Origin: Nocardia jejuensis NBRC 103114
GTDB lineage: Bacteria; Actinomycetota; Actinomycetes; Mycobacteriales; Mycobacteriaceae
DNA: 64,000 bases
NCBI RefSeq assembly: GCF_001613145.1
Contig: NZ_BDBU01000008.1
Span: forward strand, 1-64,000
Direction of reading: 5' to 3'
The position numbers and the translations under genes are program-made. The notes under the pieces were generated by a model. The model saw nothing but the letters and a program-made list of their open reading frames with translations. It was not told where the DNA came from and searched no databases. Within the stretch, counting starts at the first letter, position 1, and the number at the start of each line of letters is the position of its first letter. Below are positions 24,632-33,446 of this stretch, in pieces.

Positions 24632-27457
24632 ATGACCGACATTCGTGACCCGCTGACCGCGCGCGGGGCGGATCTGGTGGGGCGGGAGACGGAATGCCTT
24701 GTGCTGCACGGGTTCATCGACAAGGTGCGGAGCGGTTTGAGTGACGGCCTGGTGCTGGCGGGGGCGCCGGGGATAGGCAAGACCCGGTTGCTCGAATATG
24801 CCGCCGCGTCGGCCGAGGGTCTTCGGGTGCTGCGAACCTCGGGGATCGAGTCCGAGTTGCCGCTGGGGTTCGCCGCACTGCATCGACTGCTCAGGCCGTT
24901 CCTGGATCGTCGTGACCGAATCCCCGAACCGCAGCGGGTCGCGCTGGGTGCGGCGTTCGGTCTGGTCACCGGTCCGGCGCCGGACCGCTTCCTGGTCGGG
25001 CTGGCCACCCTGAGCCTGTTCGCGGACCTGGCCACCGAATGCCCCGTGGTGTGCCTGATCGACGACGCGCAGTGGCTCGATCGCGAATCACGCGAGGTAT
25101 TGACCTTCGTCGCCCGGCGACTGCACGCCGAGGGCGTCGGGCTGCTTTTCGCGGTGCGCGAGCTGCCCAGTGACACAGCGGTTTTCGATGGGCTATCGGT
25201 ACGGCCGGTGACGGGACTGCCCGAGGCCGCGGCCAGGCAACTGCTCACCCGCGCCGTCGAGGGCTCGCTCGACGACGCGGTCGCCCGGGACCTGGCCGAG
25301 CAGACCGGCGGCAACCCGCTCGCGTTGACGACCCTGGCGTCGTCGCTGACGACCACGCAGCTGAGCGGAGCCGCGTCGCTGCCCGATCCGCTGCCGATCG
25401 GCGCACGGCTGGTGACCTGTTTCCTCGAGCGAATCCGGTTGCTGGCCAAGCCCACCCAGGATCTGCTCCTGCTCGCATCGGTCAGTCCCATTCGGGACGA
25501 AGCCTTGCTGTGGCGGGCGGCGGCGCTGCTCGGTCTGTCCGAGGCCGACGCCGACGGTGCGGTCGAGGCCGGTGTTCTGGTGCGCGGCAGCGGTTTCGGG
25601 TTCTCCCATCCGCTGATCCGTTCCGCCGTGCACGGTTCGGCGCATCCGGGCGGGCTGCGCCGGGCCCATCAGGCGATCTCCGCGGCCTGCGATCCGGACC
25701 ACGACCCCGACACCCGGGCCTGGCATCTGGCCGCGGCCACCGCGGGCGCCGACGAGGCGGTCGCGCGCGATCTGGAGATGTCCGCGGAGCGTGCCCGGGT
25801 GCGCGGCGGATACGCGGCCGAGGCGCTGTTCCTGGCACGCGCGGCCGAGTTGACGCCGGTGGCGTCGCGTCGTGACGAGAGACGGCTGGTCGCGGCGCAG
25901 GCCCATCTGATGTGCGGTGATCCGCACTCCGCGCAGCGCTTGCTCGCCATGATCCAGCCGGTGCGCACCCTCCCCGCGCTCCGGGCCAGGATCTGCTGGC
26001 TGAACGCGGCCATCGAGACGTATTTCTGCCGGTTCGAGGACCAGCCCGCCGTATTGCTGTCCGCCGCAGCCGAATTGGAGGGTGTGGACGGCGATCTGGC
26101 CTGGCTCCTGCTCGCGCAGGCGCTGAGTTCGGCGATGCTGTCGCGCGAGGACACGGTCGGCACCACGCCGGTCGAGGTGGCCCGTGCCGCGCTGCGCGCG
26201 ATCGGCGGGCGCTCGTCGGAGATGTCGGTGTACGACCTGTTCATCGTCGCCCTCGCGACACGGATCAGTGCCGGGCATGCGGCGGCGGTACCGCTGTGGC
26301 GCAAGGCATTACATGCCCTGCGTGAAGACGAGCTCGCCGAGATGGGCATGCCCCTGGCGGTGTTCGCCCATTTCGCGTGCGACGAACTGTGGGACGAGCA
26401 GACCCGGCACGTCGTGTTCGCGCGGCTGCATGCCTTCGACAGGGAGAACGGCGCCCTGGTCGGATTGCGGGTCGTGCTGGAATGCCAGGCGGCCGACGCG
26501 TTGCGGGCAGGCCGGCGCGAGGTGGGCGCCGCCCATCTGGCGGAGGTCCGCGAACTGCTGACCGTGATCGGGCTGCGGGACGAACACAGCGTGCAACGAC
26601 TGGAACTGCTGGTCTGGAGCGGCGCGGAGGCCGAGGCACGTGCTCTCGCGTCGACCGTCGACGGGGCGGACTTCCCGGCGCGGGCCATGCAGGCGGTCGC
26701 GGTCGCCCGCTACATGACCGTGCTGGAACTGAGCCTGGGCAATTACGCCGCCGCACTGGACCGGGCGCGGTTCCTCTACGCCGAAGACGTTCCGGGACAC
26801 AGCAATCTGGCGCTCGCCGACATGGTCGAAGCCGGGGTCCGGGCGCAGGACCCGGCGGCGGCGCTGCTGGCCTGCGCCAGGCTGGACGCCCAGGCGCGCG
26901 CCAGCGCAACACCCTGGGCACTGGGATCGTTGGCTCGTGCGCGGGCGCTGCTGGCGCAGGACGACGCGGCCGACGGCCTCTACCGGGAATCGATCGAGCA
27001 GCTCGGGCGCAGCGCGATCGTCGTCGATCTCGCCAGAGCCCACCTGCTGTACGGAGAGTGGCTGCGTCGGCGAAAGCTGCGAACGCGTGCCCGCGAACAC
27101 CTGCGGCTGGCCTTCGAGATGTTCTCCGCCGCCCGAGCCCCGCTCTTCGCCGAGCGGGCTCGGGCCGAACTGGCCGCCACGGGTCAGCGGGTGCCGCGCG
27201 CGACCCTGACTGTCGCTCCCCAGCTCACACCCCAGGAATCGCAGATCGCGGCACTGGCGGCCGACGGCCTGACCAACACCGAGATCGCGGCTCGCCTCTA
27301 CATCAGCACCTCCACCGTCGAGTACCACCTCACGAAGATCTTCAGGAAGCTCGCGGTGACCTCCCGCAGACAGCTCCGTTCGAGACTCGGGGCCGGGGAC
27401 CGGGGTGAACCGCTGGGGGTTTCCTCTGATTCGCCGATCGGTCTGCCCCAGGTCTGA
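24632..27457 (+). CDS. Large ATP-binding LuxR (LAL) regulator
   Basis: 941 residues. N-terminal AAA/STAND ATPase with Walker A GAPGIGKT (about residues 44-51) and Walker B VVCLIDDAQWLD; a long central TPR-like region; and a C-terminal LuxR helix-turn-helix (LTPQESQIAALAADGLTNTE ... STSTVEYHLTKIFRKL). Such regulators activate neighbouring catabolic or biosynthetic operons on binding an inducer and ATP. The hydrolase gene starts within 40 bp of its end (or overlaps it by 1 bp), so the likely target is its own operon. Confidence 0.92.
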   Translation: MTDIRDPLTARGADLVGRETECLVLHGFIDKVRSGLSDGLVLAGAPGIGKTRLLEYAAASAEGLRVLRTSGIESELPLGFAALHRLLRPFLDRRDRIPEPQRVALGAAFGLVTGPAPDRFLVGLATLSLFADLATECPVVCLIDDAQWLDRESREVLTFVARRLHAEGVGLLFAVRELPSDTAVFDGLSVRPVTGLPEAAARQLLTRAVEGSLDDAVARDLAEQTGGNPLALTTLASSLTTTQLSGAASLPDPLPIGARLVTCFLERIRLLAKPTQDLLLLASVSPIRDEALLWRAAALLGLSEADADGAVEAGVLVRGSGFGFSHPLIRSAVHGSAHPGGLRRAHQAISAACDPDHDPDTRAWHLAAATAGADEAVARDLEMSAERARVRGGYAAEALFLARAAELTPVASRRDERRLVAAQAHLMCGDPHSAQRLLAMIQPVRTLPALRARICWLNAAIETYFCRFEDQPAVLLSAAAELEGVDGDLAWLLLAQALSSAMLSREDTVGTTPVEVARAALRAIGGRSSEMSVYDLFIVALATRISAGHAAAVPLWRKALHALREDELAEMGMPLAVFAHFACDELWDEQTRHVVFARLHAFDRENGALVGLRVVLECQAADALRAGRREVGAAHLAEVRELLTVIGLRDEHSVQRLELLVWSGAEAEARALASTVDGADFPARAMQAVAVARYMTVLELSLGNYAAALDRARFLYAEDVPGHSNLALADMVEAGVRAQDPAAALLACARLDAQARASATPWALGSLARARALLAQDDAADGLYRESIEQLGRSAIVVDLARAHLLYGEWLRRRKLRTRAREHLRLAFEMFSAARAPLFAERARAELAATGQRVPRATLTVAPQLTPQESQIAALAADGLTNTEIAARLYISTSTVEYHLTKIFRKLAVTSRRQLRSRLGAGDRGEPLGVSSDSPIGLPQV

Positions 27458-27495
27458 TGAACGGGTCCACTCCACCGAAATCCCAGGGAGACATC

Positions 27496-28290
27496 GTGAC
27501 CGAGACTCCGGTCGTTTTCATCCACGGACTCTGGCTGCACTCGGCGTCCTGGCAGCCGTGGCTCACGCTGTTCCAGGACCTCGGCTACCAGGTCTCCGCA
27601 CCCGGCTGGCCCGGTGAGGCCGACACCGTCGAGGCGGCCCGGGCCACGCCCGACGACGTGGCGGGCCACGGGATCGACGACGTGGTCGAGCACTACGCCG
27701 CGATCATCGCCGATCTGCCCGCCCCGCCGATCCTGATCGGGCATTCCTTCGGCGGTATGGTCGCGCAGAAGCTGCTCGGACAGGACCGTGCGCGCGCCGC
27801 GATCGCCATCGACGCCGCGCAGATCAAAGGCGTACTGCCGCTGCCGCTCTCGGCGCTGCGCTCGACCACGCCGGTATTCAAGAACCCGGCCAACCGGAAC
27901 AAGGCCGTCTCGCTGACCGAGTCGGAATTCCGGTACGCGTTCGGCAACGCGATCCCGGAGCAGGAGTCCGACGAACTGTTCGAACGCTGGACGGTGCCCG
28001 CGCCGGGCAAGCCGCTGTTCGAAGCGGCGGCGGCCAACTTCAACCCGCACTCCGCGGCGAAGGTCGACACCGCCAATGCCTCGCGCGGCCCGCTCCTGCT
28101 GATCACCGGCGGCAAGGACCACACCGTTCCCGAGGCCGTCACCCGCGCGACCCTGAAGCAGTACCGGCATTCCGAGGCGGTCACCGATCTGCTCGAATTC
28201 CCGGATCGAGGGCATTCGCTGGTGGTCGATCACGGCTGGCGCGAGGTCGCCGACGCCTGCGTGTCCTGGTTGCAGAACCAGGAGCTCTGA
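27496..28290 (+). CDS. Alpha/beta hydrolase
   Basis: 264 residues from GTG 27496 (VTETPVVFIHGLWLHSASW), with Shine-Dalgarno AGGGAG before it. An ATG at 27457 overlapping the LuxR stop is an alternative start. Nucleophile elbow GHSFGG with Ser84, acid in TGGKDHTV and His in DRGHSLVVD. It follows the LuxR regulator and is followed 8 bp later by an SDR: one operon. Confidence 0.87.
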   Translation: MTETPVVFIHGLWLHSASWQPWLTLFQDLGYQVSAPGWPGEADTVEAARATPDDVAGHGIDDVVEHYAAIIADLPAPPILIGHSFGGMVAQKLLGQDRARAAIAIDAAQIKGVLPLPLSALRSTTPVFKNPANRNKAVSLTESEFRYAFGNAIPEQESDELFERWTVPAPGKPLFEAAAANFNPHSAAKVDTANASRGPLLLITGGKDHTVPEAVTRATLKQYRHSEAVTDLLEFPDRGHSLVVDHGWREVADACVSWLQNQEL

Positions 28291-28298
28291 GCACCGCG

Positions 28299-29090
28299 AT
28301 GCTGGACCTCAACCTCGCGGGCAAGGTCGCCGTGGTGACCGGCGCGGGCCGGGGCATCGGGCTGAGTGTGGTCAAAGCGCTTGCCGCCGAAGGCGTCTCG
28401 GTGGTCGCCGGATCCCGCACCGGGAGCAAGGATCTGACCGAGCTGGCCGCCCGCGACGAGGTGCGGAGCGTGTCGGTCGATCTGACCGCCCCCGACGGGC
28501 CGCAACGGTTGATCGACGAGGCCGTGTCCGCGTTCGGTGGAATCGATATCGTCGTCAACAATGTCGGCGCGGTCGTTCCCCGCGTGCAGGGGTTCCTCGC
28601 GGTCACCGACGAGGACTGGCAGTGGGCGCTCACGACGAACCTGATGGTCGCGGTGCGCACGGCGCGGGCGGCGCTGCCGCACCTGATCCGGCGCGATACG
28701 TCGGTCATCGTGACCGTCAGCTCCGTCAACGCCTTCCTTCCCGATCCCGGCGTCATCGACTACTCCGCGGCGAAGGCGGCGCTGTCCAACTTCAGCAAGT
28801 CGCTCTCGAAAGAGTTCGGGCCCCAAGGGGTTCGGGCGAACACCATCTCGCCGGGGCCGGTCACCACGGCGCTGTGGCTGGGGGATCAGGGCGTCGCGGC
28901 CGTGGTCGGTGCGGCGGCGGCCGCGGATCCCGACGAGGTGGTCCGGCAGACCGCGGCGCAGAGCGCCACGGGACGTTTCACTCATCCTCAGGAGGTCGCG
29001 GATCTGGTGCTGCTGCTGGCCAGCGAACGGACCGCGAATGTCACCGGCGCGGACTTCGTGATCGACGGTGGACTCGTGCAGACGCTCTGA
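28299..29090 (+). CDS. SDR family oxidoreductase
   Basis: 263 residues. TGAGRGIGLSV cofactor loop, NNVGAVVPRV, catalytic Ser in TVSSVNAF and YSAAKAAL. Typical NAD(P)-dependent classical SDR. Third gene of the LuxR-hydrolase-SDR operon, which ends in the hairpin at 29117-29156. Substrate unknown; ester hydrolysis followed by oxidation is a plausible joint reaction. Confidence 0.88.
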   Translation: MLDLNLAGKVAVVTGAGRGIGLSVVKALAAEGVSVVAGSRTGSKDLTELAARDEVRSVSVDLTAPDGPQRLIDEAVSAFGGIDIVVNNVGAVVPRVQGFLAVTDEDWQWALTTNLMVAVRTARAALPHLIRRDTSVIVTVSSVNAFLPDPGVIDYSAAKAALSNFSKSLSKEFGPQGVRANTISPGPVTTALWLGDQGVAAVVGAAAAADPDEVVRQTAAQSATGRFTHPQEVADLVLLLASERTANVTGADFVIDGGLVQTL

Positions 29091-29116
29091 CGGCGGATCG
29101 TCCACGCCCGGGAGAG

Positions 29117-29156
29117 TGGTCGGGGCCTCGTGCGGGCGGCGGTGGGGCCCCGACCA
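29117..29156 (+). terminator. Terminator of the LuxR operon
   Basis: 11-bp arms TGGTCGGGGCC (29117-29127) and GGCCCCGACCA (29146-29156) pair perfectly, 27 bp after the SDR stop. Confidence 0.7.
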
Positions 29157-29259
29157 TACAGCGCCGTCATTGGGTCCGTTGCAGGCGGACTCGACGCTCC
29201 CGAGCCGCTCCGAGTAGCGGCCCGCGTCTGTGCGGCGCCCACGCTACCCATTCCCTGGG

Positions 29260-29429
29260 CACTCGTCAAGATAATGCTTGACAAGTGTCAAAGAGTTCTC
29301 TCCGGCCGGAGAGCGAATGCGGCGCAACTCATAATCGGAATCGTCATGAGCACAACCGATGTCGGGTGATGAGATGTCTCGATAACGTCCGGGCACAGAC
29401 CATCGGCGCGTACGGAAGAGACATCACCC
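29260..29429 (+). promoter_or_regulatory. Leader and promoter region of the aldo/keto reductase gene
   Basis: GATAAT (29270-29275) is a good -10 candidate. It is nested in overlapping inverted repeats: GTCAAG/CTTGAC and TTGACA-AG-TGTCAA (29278-29291). Near the gene GGGTGATG...AGATGTCTC is followed by GAGACATCACCC, which can pair. The rest of 29091-29429 shows no supported gene. Confidence 0.4.
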
Positions 29430-30461
29430 ATGAGCTACGGCCCCTTCGAACAGACCTATGCCGCCGCGGAGGATCGCTACGAGCGAGTGCCCTATCGGCG
29501 CACCGGGCGTTCGGGTCTGGACCTGCCCGCGTTCTCCTTCGGGCTCTGGCAGAAGTTCGGCACCGACTACGCGTTCGCGACGCAGCGCGACATCATCCTG
29601 CACGCCTTCGATCTGGGCATCACCCACTTCGACAATGCCGATCGCTACGGTCCGCCGCATCGGGCCGCGCAGCAGAACTTCGGCCGGGTGCTGAGCAAGG
29701 ATCTCGCGCCCTACCGCGATGAGCTGATCCTCTCGACCAAGGCGGGCAACGCGATCGGGCCGAGCCCGTATCTGCGTGGGGGATCGCGCAAGTCGCTGCT
29801 CACCTCGCTGGAACACAGTCTGCGCGACCTCGGCACCGATTACGTCGACATCTTCTATCACCACAGCCCGGACCTGGACACGCCCCTCGAGGAGTCGGTC
29901 GGCGCGCTGGTGAGCGCGGTGGAGCAGGGCAAGGCGCTGTACATCGGCATCTCCAACTACCAGCCCGATCGCACCCACGAGGCCGCCGAACTGCTGCGCG
30001 CCGCCGGTGTGCCGCTGCTGCTCCATCAGGCCCGGTACTCGATCTACGATCGCCGGCCGGAGCGGAACGGACTGCTGGACACCGCGGTCGAGGACGGCTT
30101 CGGTGTGATCGTCTACTCGCCGCTGGCGCAGGGCCTGCTGACCGACAAGTACCTCGAGGCGATTCCGGAGGGTGCGCGTGCCCGCAACAGCACGTTCCTG
30201 TCCCCGGACGTGATCGACGAGACGTACCGGCAGCGCACCGCCGCGCTCGACAAGATCGCCGCGGCGCGTGGGCAGTCCTTGGCACAGCTGGCACTGCAGT
30301 GGGTGCTGCGACGGCCCGAGGTGACCTCGGCGCTGATCGGCGCGAGTTCCACCGCGCAGCTCGACCACAATATCGCCGCTCTGAGCTTCCCTGCGCTCAC
30401 CGAGGAGGAGCTGGCGCTGATCGAGGAGCACGGCGTGCACGGGACCGGTCTGGGGCTCTGA
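29430..30461 (+). CDS. Aldo/keto reductase
   Basis: 343 residues of the AKR barrel. The catalytic tetrad is visible: Asp and Tyr in FDNADRYGPP, Lys in LSTKAGN and His in YHHSPDLD. LIGASS near the end binds the NADPH phosphate. Closest in outline to the glyceraldehyde-3-phosphate reductase/KCNAB-like branch. It converges on the flavin monooxygenase operon across a shared terminator and is the left edge of the suspected organosulfur cluster. Confidence 0.88.
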   Translation: MSYGPFEQTYAAAEDRYERVPYRRTGRSGLDLPAFSFGLWQKFGTDYAFATQRDIILHAFDLGITHFDNADRYGPPHRAAQQNFGRVLSKDLAPYRDELILSTKAGNAIGPSPYLRGGSRKSLLTSLEHSLRDLGTDYVDIFYHHSPDLDTPLEESVGALVSAVEQGKALYIGISNYQPDRTHEAAELLRAAGVPLLLHQARYSIYDRRPERNGLLDTAVEDGFGVIVYSPLAQGLLTDKYLEAIPEGARARNSTFLSPDVIDETYRQRTAALDKIAAARGQSLAQLALQWVLRRPEVTSALIGASSTAQLDHNIAALSFPALTEEELALIEEHGVHGTGLGL

Positions 30462-30499
30462 ACCGCAGGCGGCGGTGAGTCGCCCGGCGCCGAGAAGTC

Positions 30500-30534
30500 G
30501 AGGCCCGGTCGGTGGGATCCACCGGCCGGGCCTC
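30500..30534. terminator. Bidirectional terminator
   Basis: 15-bp arms at 30500-30514 and 30520-30534 with one G-T pair and a 5-nt loop, between the convergent aldo/keto reductase and flavin monooxygenase genes. Confidence 0.75.
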
Positions 30535-30557
30535 CTCGAATGCGTTGCCGCCGTGCG

Positions 30558-31625
30558 CTATTCGCTGTCCAGCAGTGGTAACAGCTGGTTGCCCTGGCGT
30601 TCGATCTCCGGCAGGTACGGGGTATCCGACAGCACGAAATGGGTGATGCCCAGGTCGCGGTACTTGCGTAGCGATGCGGCGACATCCTCGGGGGAGCCGA
30701 CCAGCCAGGTGGTCCCGGCGCCGCCACCGCCGAACCGGCCGGGCGCGGTGTAGAGGTTCTCGTCCAGCACGTCGCCCCGCGCGGCCAGGTCCAGCAGTCG
30801 CTTCTGTCCGACGGCGGTCCAGTGATCGGCGTGCTGCTGTGGAGGGGTCCGGCCCTCGGCCATCCGCGCCACCTTCGCCTCGGCCTCGGACCATGCCTGT
30901 TCGGTGGTGTCACGCACGAAAGTGGTCACCCGCAAACCGAATTCGAGTGGCGCGTGCTCGCGGCCGATCTCCTCGCTCAGCGCGCGGAGGCGTTCGATGC
31001 GGGCGCGGACGCCGTCGAGCGGTTCACCCCAGAACAGTTGGACATCGGCCTCGGCCGCGGCCACTCGCTCCGCGGCCTCGGACGCGCCACCGAAGTAGAG
31101 TGTCGGATGCGAGCGGTCACCGCGCGGCGTGATCCGGGGGACCGCGGTGGAATCGGTGACCCGATAGTGCTCCCCGCGATAGGTGACGTTCTCCCGCGTC
31201 CATAGTTGGCGCACCAGCTGCATGAATTCCCTTGTGCGCCCGTAGCGCTGGGCCTGATCCTCCACCTCGGCCCCGTAGGCGGCCAGATCGTCCTTCCCGG
31301 ACACGATATTGACGCGCAGCCTGCCGCCGGACAGATGATCGAGCGTCGCCGCGGCGGTCGCGAAATTCGCGGGACGCCAGTACCCCGGCCGGATCGCCAC
31401 CAGCGGTTCGAAAGTGGTCGTGCGGGCCGCGAGTGCGGTGGCGACCGTGAAGGTGTCCGGACGGCCCCAGCCCGCACCCAGCAGCGCACCCTTCCAGCCG
31501 TGTTTCTCGAGTGCCGTGGCCTGAGTGGTCAGGGTGTCGAGACTGTTGTGATCGTCGGAGACGACGTCGCCACGGTGTCCCGCACCGACCTGATTCGGGA
31601 TGTACCAGAGGTATTCGGAACTCAT
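30558..31625 (-). CDS. SsuD-like flavin-dependent monooxygenase
   Basis: 355 residues of the bacterial luciferase-like fold, closest to alkanesulfonate monooxygenases: EYLWYIPNQ start, GRPDTFTVATALAART, AIRPGYWRPANFATAAATLD, LSGGRLRVNIVSGKD, LYFGGASEAAERVAA, and C-terminal GSPEDVAASLRKYRDLGI. SsuD enzymes use reduced FMN and oxygen to release sulfite from sulfonates. ATG 31625 has AGGAAG upstream. It follows the acyl-CoA dehydrogenase-fold gene by 37 bp in the same operon. Confidence 0.87.
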   Translation of the reverse strand: MSSEYLWYIPNQVGAGHRGDVVSDDHNSLDTLTTQATALEKHGWKGALLGAGWGRPDTFTVATALAARTTTFEPLVAIRPGYWRPANFATAAATLDHLSGGRLRVNIVSGKDDLAAYGAEVEDQAQRYGRTREFMQLVRQLWTRENVTYRGEHYRVTDSTAVPRITPRGDRSHPTLYFGGASEAAERVAAAEADVQLFWGEPLDGVRARIERLRALSEEIGREHAPLEFGLRVTTFVRDTTEQAWSEAEAKVARMAEGRTPPQQHADHWTAVGQKRLLDLAARGDVLDENLYTAPGRFGGGGAGTTWLVGSPEDVAASLRKYRDLGITHFVLSDTPYLPEIERQGNQLLPLLDSE

Positions 31626-31662
31626 ATGTTCTTCCTGTGCGGTGGACGGCGGGAATGACGGG

Positions 31663-33132
31663 TCAGAAATGCCCGGCCTCGGGAAGCTGTGTGTCATTGA
31701 CGAGAAGGTCGCCGAGGGCCCGCGCCTTGTAGACGGTCGGGTTGTGCGAGAACAGGGTTCGCAGATTGCGCCAGTGCCGGTCGTGGTGCGCCGAGGCGCG
31801 GGTGGCCGACGCGCCGCCGACCTCGAAGATGCGTGCGGCCGCCCGCAGCGCCGGTTCCTCGAGGGCCACCTTCACCTGGGCCGCCAGGACCGAGGCGTGA
31901 TGTTCGAGGGCGGCGTCGATTCCGGTGGCGCGGGCGGCGTCGAAGGCGCGATCCTGGGCCTGCGCGGCGATGCGCACGGTTGCCTCGGCGGCGAAGGCGG
32001 TGGCCGAGATGGTGCCGATGACCTCGAGCAGTTGCGGATCCTCGCGCGGCTGCTCGGCCGTGGCGAAGACGAACGTGCGGCGGCGACCGCGCACCAGTGC
32101 CGCCGCGTCGGCCGCCGCCGCGCGCAGGATGCCCGCCGCGATGGCGTGCAGGTAGAGCTGCGGGAATGACTGGCGCGGCGGCACTTTCGAGTCCGCGCCG
32201 CGCCACGGCAGCGTTTCGTGTTCGCCCACCAGCACATCGGTCAGGACGGTGGTGCCGCTTCCGGTGTGTCGCTGCCCGATTCCGTCCCAATCATCGAGAT
32301 GCTCGATGCCCGCACGATCGGTGGGCACCACCGCGGTGAGCAGCCCCCGCTCCGGCACCTCGGCACTGACCCGGACGTAATCGCAGTAGAGCGTGCCCGT
32401 GCTGTAGAACTTGCGCCCGTTGAGGGTGTACCCGCCCTCGGGACGCGGGACGAGCGTGCTGTCGTACTGCCACGATCCGGCGGCGCGGTCACCGAGTTCG
32501 GTGAGCGCCCCACCGAACAGCTTGCCCGCCAGCACATGCGGGATCCACGCCGATTTGGCCTCCGTGCGCGGCAGCCGGAACAACTCCTCCACGAACCCGA
32601 AATGGATGCGCAGAATATGCGGCACATCCGGGTCCGCCTCGCCCAGATCGATGAGCAATTCGAAGAGCTCCGAGGCAGTCCAACCCCCACCGCCGAGATC
32701 CGCCGGCACCCGAACAGCCCCGAGCCGCAACCGTTTCGCCGCCGCGACGGCCGCGAACGGCGGCTCCGCGACGGCCGCGAACGGCGGCTCCGCGACGGCC
32801 GCGAACGGCGGCTCCGCGCCACCGGCGTCCCGCCGCCGCGCGGCATCGGCCGCCACCTCCGCGACGAAGGCGAGCAGCTCCGGCGAACCAGGACGCGGCA
32901 CGGGCACGAGGCCGGCCTCGTGATCGGGCCGTGCGGGCGAGCGGTCGGGCGACGTGCGAGTCTCGGGCTCGTTGTCGCGGCCGGACGTTGTCGTTTCGTC
33001 GACGGGCGAGTGGTGGTCGAGATCGCGTACGTCCGCGGTGTGCGGTCCGGTGGCGTCCGGCGAGTCGAATGAGAGTGCGCTGGAGAGAGATTCGCCGTTG
33101 TACTGGATGGAGGTGGTGTCGGCTCTGGTCAA
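31663..33132 (-). CDS. SfnB/DszC-like acyl-CoA dehydrogenase-fold flavoprotein
   Basis: 489 residues. A disordered acidic N-terminal extension of about 75 residues precedes the family core (LGAVRVPADLGGGGWTASEL, LNGRKFYSTGTLYCDYVRVS, LPWRGADSKV). The core resembles SfnB/DszC flavoproteins, which take part in sulfone or thiophene oxidation. Three exact 24-bp repeats (32744-32815) give three copies of AEPPFAAV at about residues 106-129. TTG 33132 is chosen because of AGGAG 5 nt upstream; its TTGA overlaps the stop of a preceding frame. Probably a flavin monooxygenase working with the SsuD-like partner downstream. Confidence 0.83.
   Translation of the reverse strand: MTRADTTSIQYNGESLSSALSFDSPDATGPHTADVRDLDHHSPVDETTTSGRDNEPETRTSPDRSPARPDHEAGLVPVPRPGSPELLAFVAEVAADAARRRDAGGAEPPFAAVAEPPFAAVAEPPFAAVAAAKRLRLGAVRVPADLGGGGWTASELFELLIDLGEADPDVPHILRIHFGFVEELFRLPRTEAKSAWIPHVLAGKLFGGALTELGDRAAGSWQYDSTLVPRPEGGYTLNGRKFYSTGTLYCDYVRVSAEVPERGLLTAVVPTDRAGIEHLDDWDGIGQRHTGSGTTVLTDVLVGEHETLPWRGADSKVPPRQSFPQLYLHAIAAGILRAAAADAAALVRGRRRTFVFATAEQPREDPQLLEVIGTISATAFAAEATVRIAAQAQDRAFDAARATGIDAALEHHASVLAAQVKVALEEPALRAAARIFEVGGASATRASAHHDRHWRNLRTLFSHNPTVYKARALGDLLVNDTQLPEAGHF
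32744..32815. repeat. Three perfect 24-bp tandem repeats inside a coding gene
   Basis: Copies at 32744-32767, 32768-32791 and 32792-32815 are identical, in frame and encode AEPPFAAV on the minus strand. Only one copy is needed to fill the matching region in related proteins. Confidence 0.9.
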
Positions 33133-33446
33133 GGTAACTCCTGGAACGATGAGTACGGTCGGTGTGCCTCGGGCGCGGCGCTACGCGGTGGTCGCCGCAC
33201 GACGCGAGTCACGCCGCGCGGCGAACTGGTTCGCCGGTTCGGGGATGCCGAGGTGACCGCGCAGCGTGGTGTGGCGGTACTCCGCCCGGAACACGTCCGT
33301 TCCGCACGCGGTCGTGAATCATGGAATCGACTGGGCGCGGTCGGTTTTCGCACCCCTCGCGAATTCAGTATCCGAAGCGGGCATCGGGCGAACAACACAG
33401 CCGATCTACGAGCATCGTTTAGTTTTTCTCGACGATCGCCGCTCAC
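33129..33446 (-). other. Leader ORF/element A between LysR and the flavoprotein gene
   Basis: A 105-codon frame. Its GTG overlaps the LysR stop (GTGA) and its TGA overlaps the flavoprotein TTG start (TTGA). Most of the translation looks non-coding, but the first 25 codons contain KLNDARRSAVLFARC, matching element B at 34438 (KLNESRSAALLFRFGPMC). I read it as a regulatory leader that may encode a short peptide. Confidence 0.4.

Noticed and set aside
29276..29369. Short frame MLDKCQRVLSGRRANAAQL before the aldo/keto reductase as a third copy of the leader peptide
   Set aside because: Peptide resemblance to elements A and B is slight and the DNA does not align, so it is not counted as a member.
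31833..33072. Long plus-strand frames opposite the SfnB/DszC-like gene
   Set aside because: Arg/Pro-rich mirror frames of a GC-rich gene; the minus-strand frame carries clear domain motifs.
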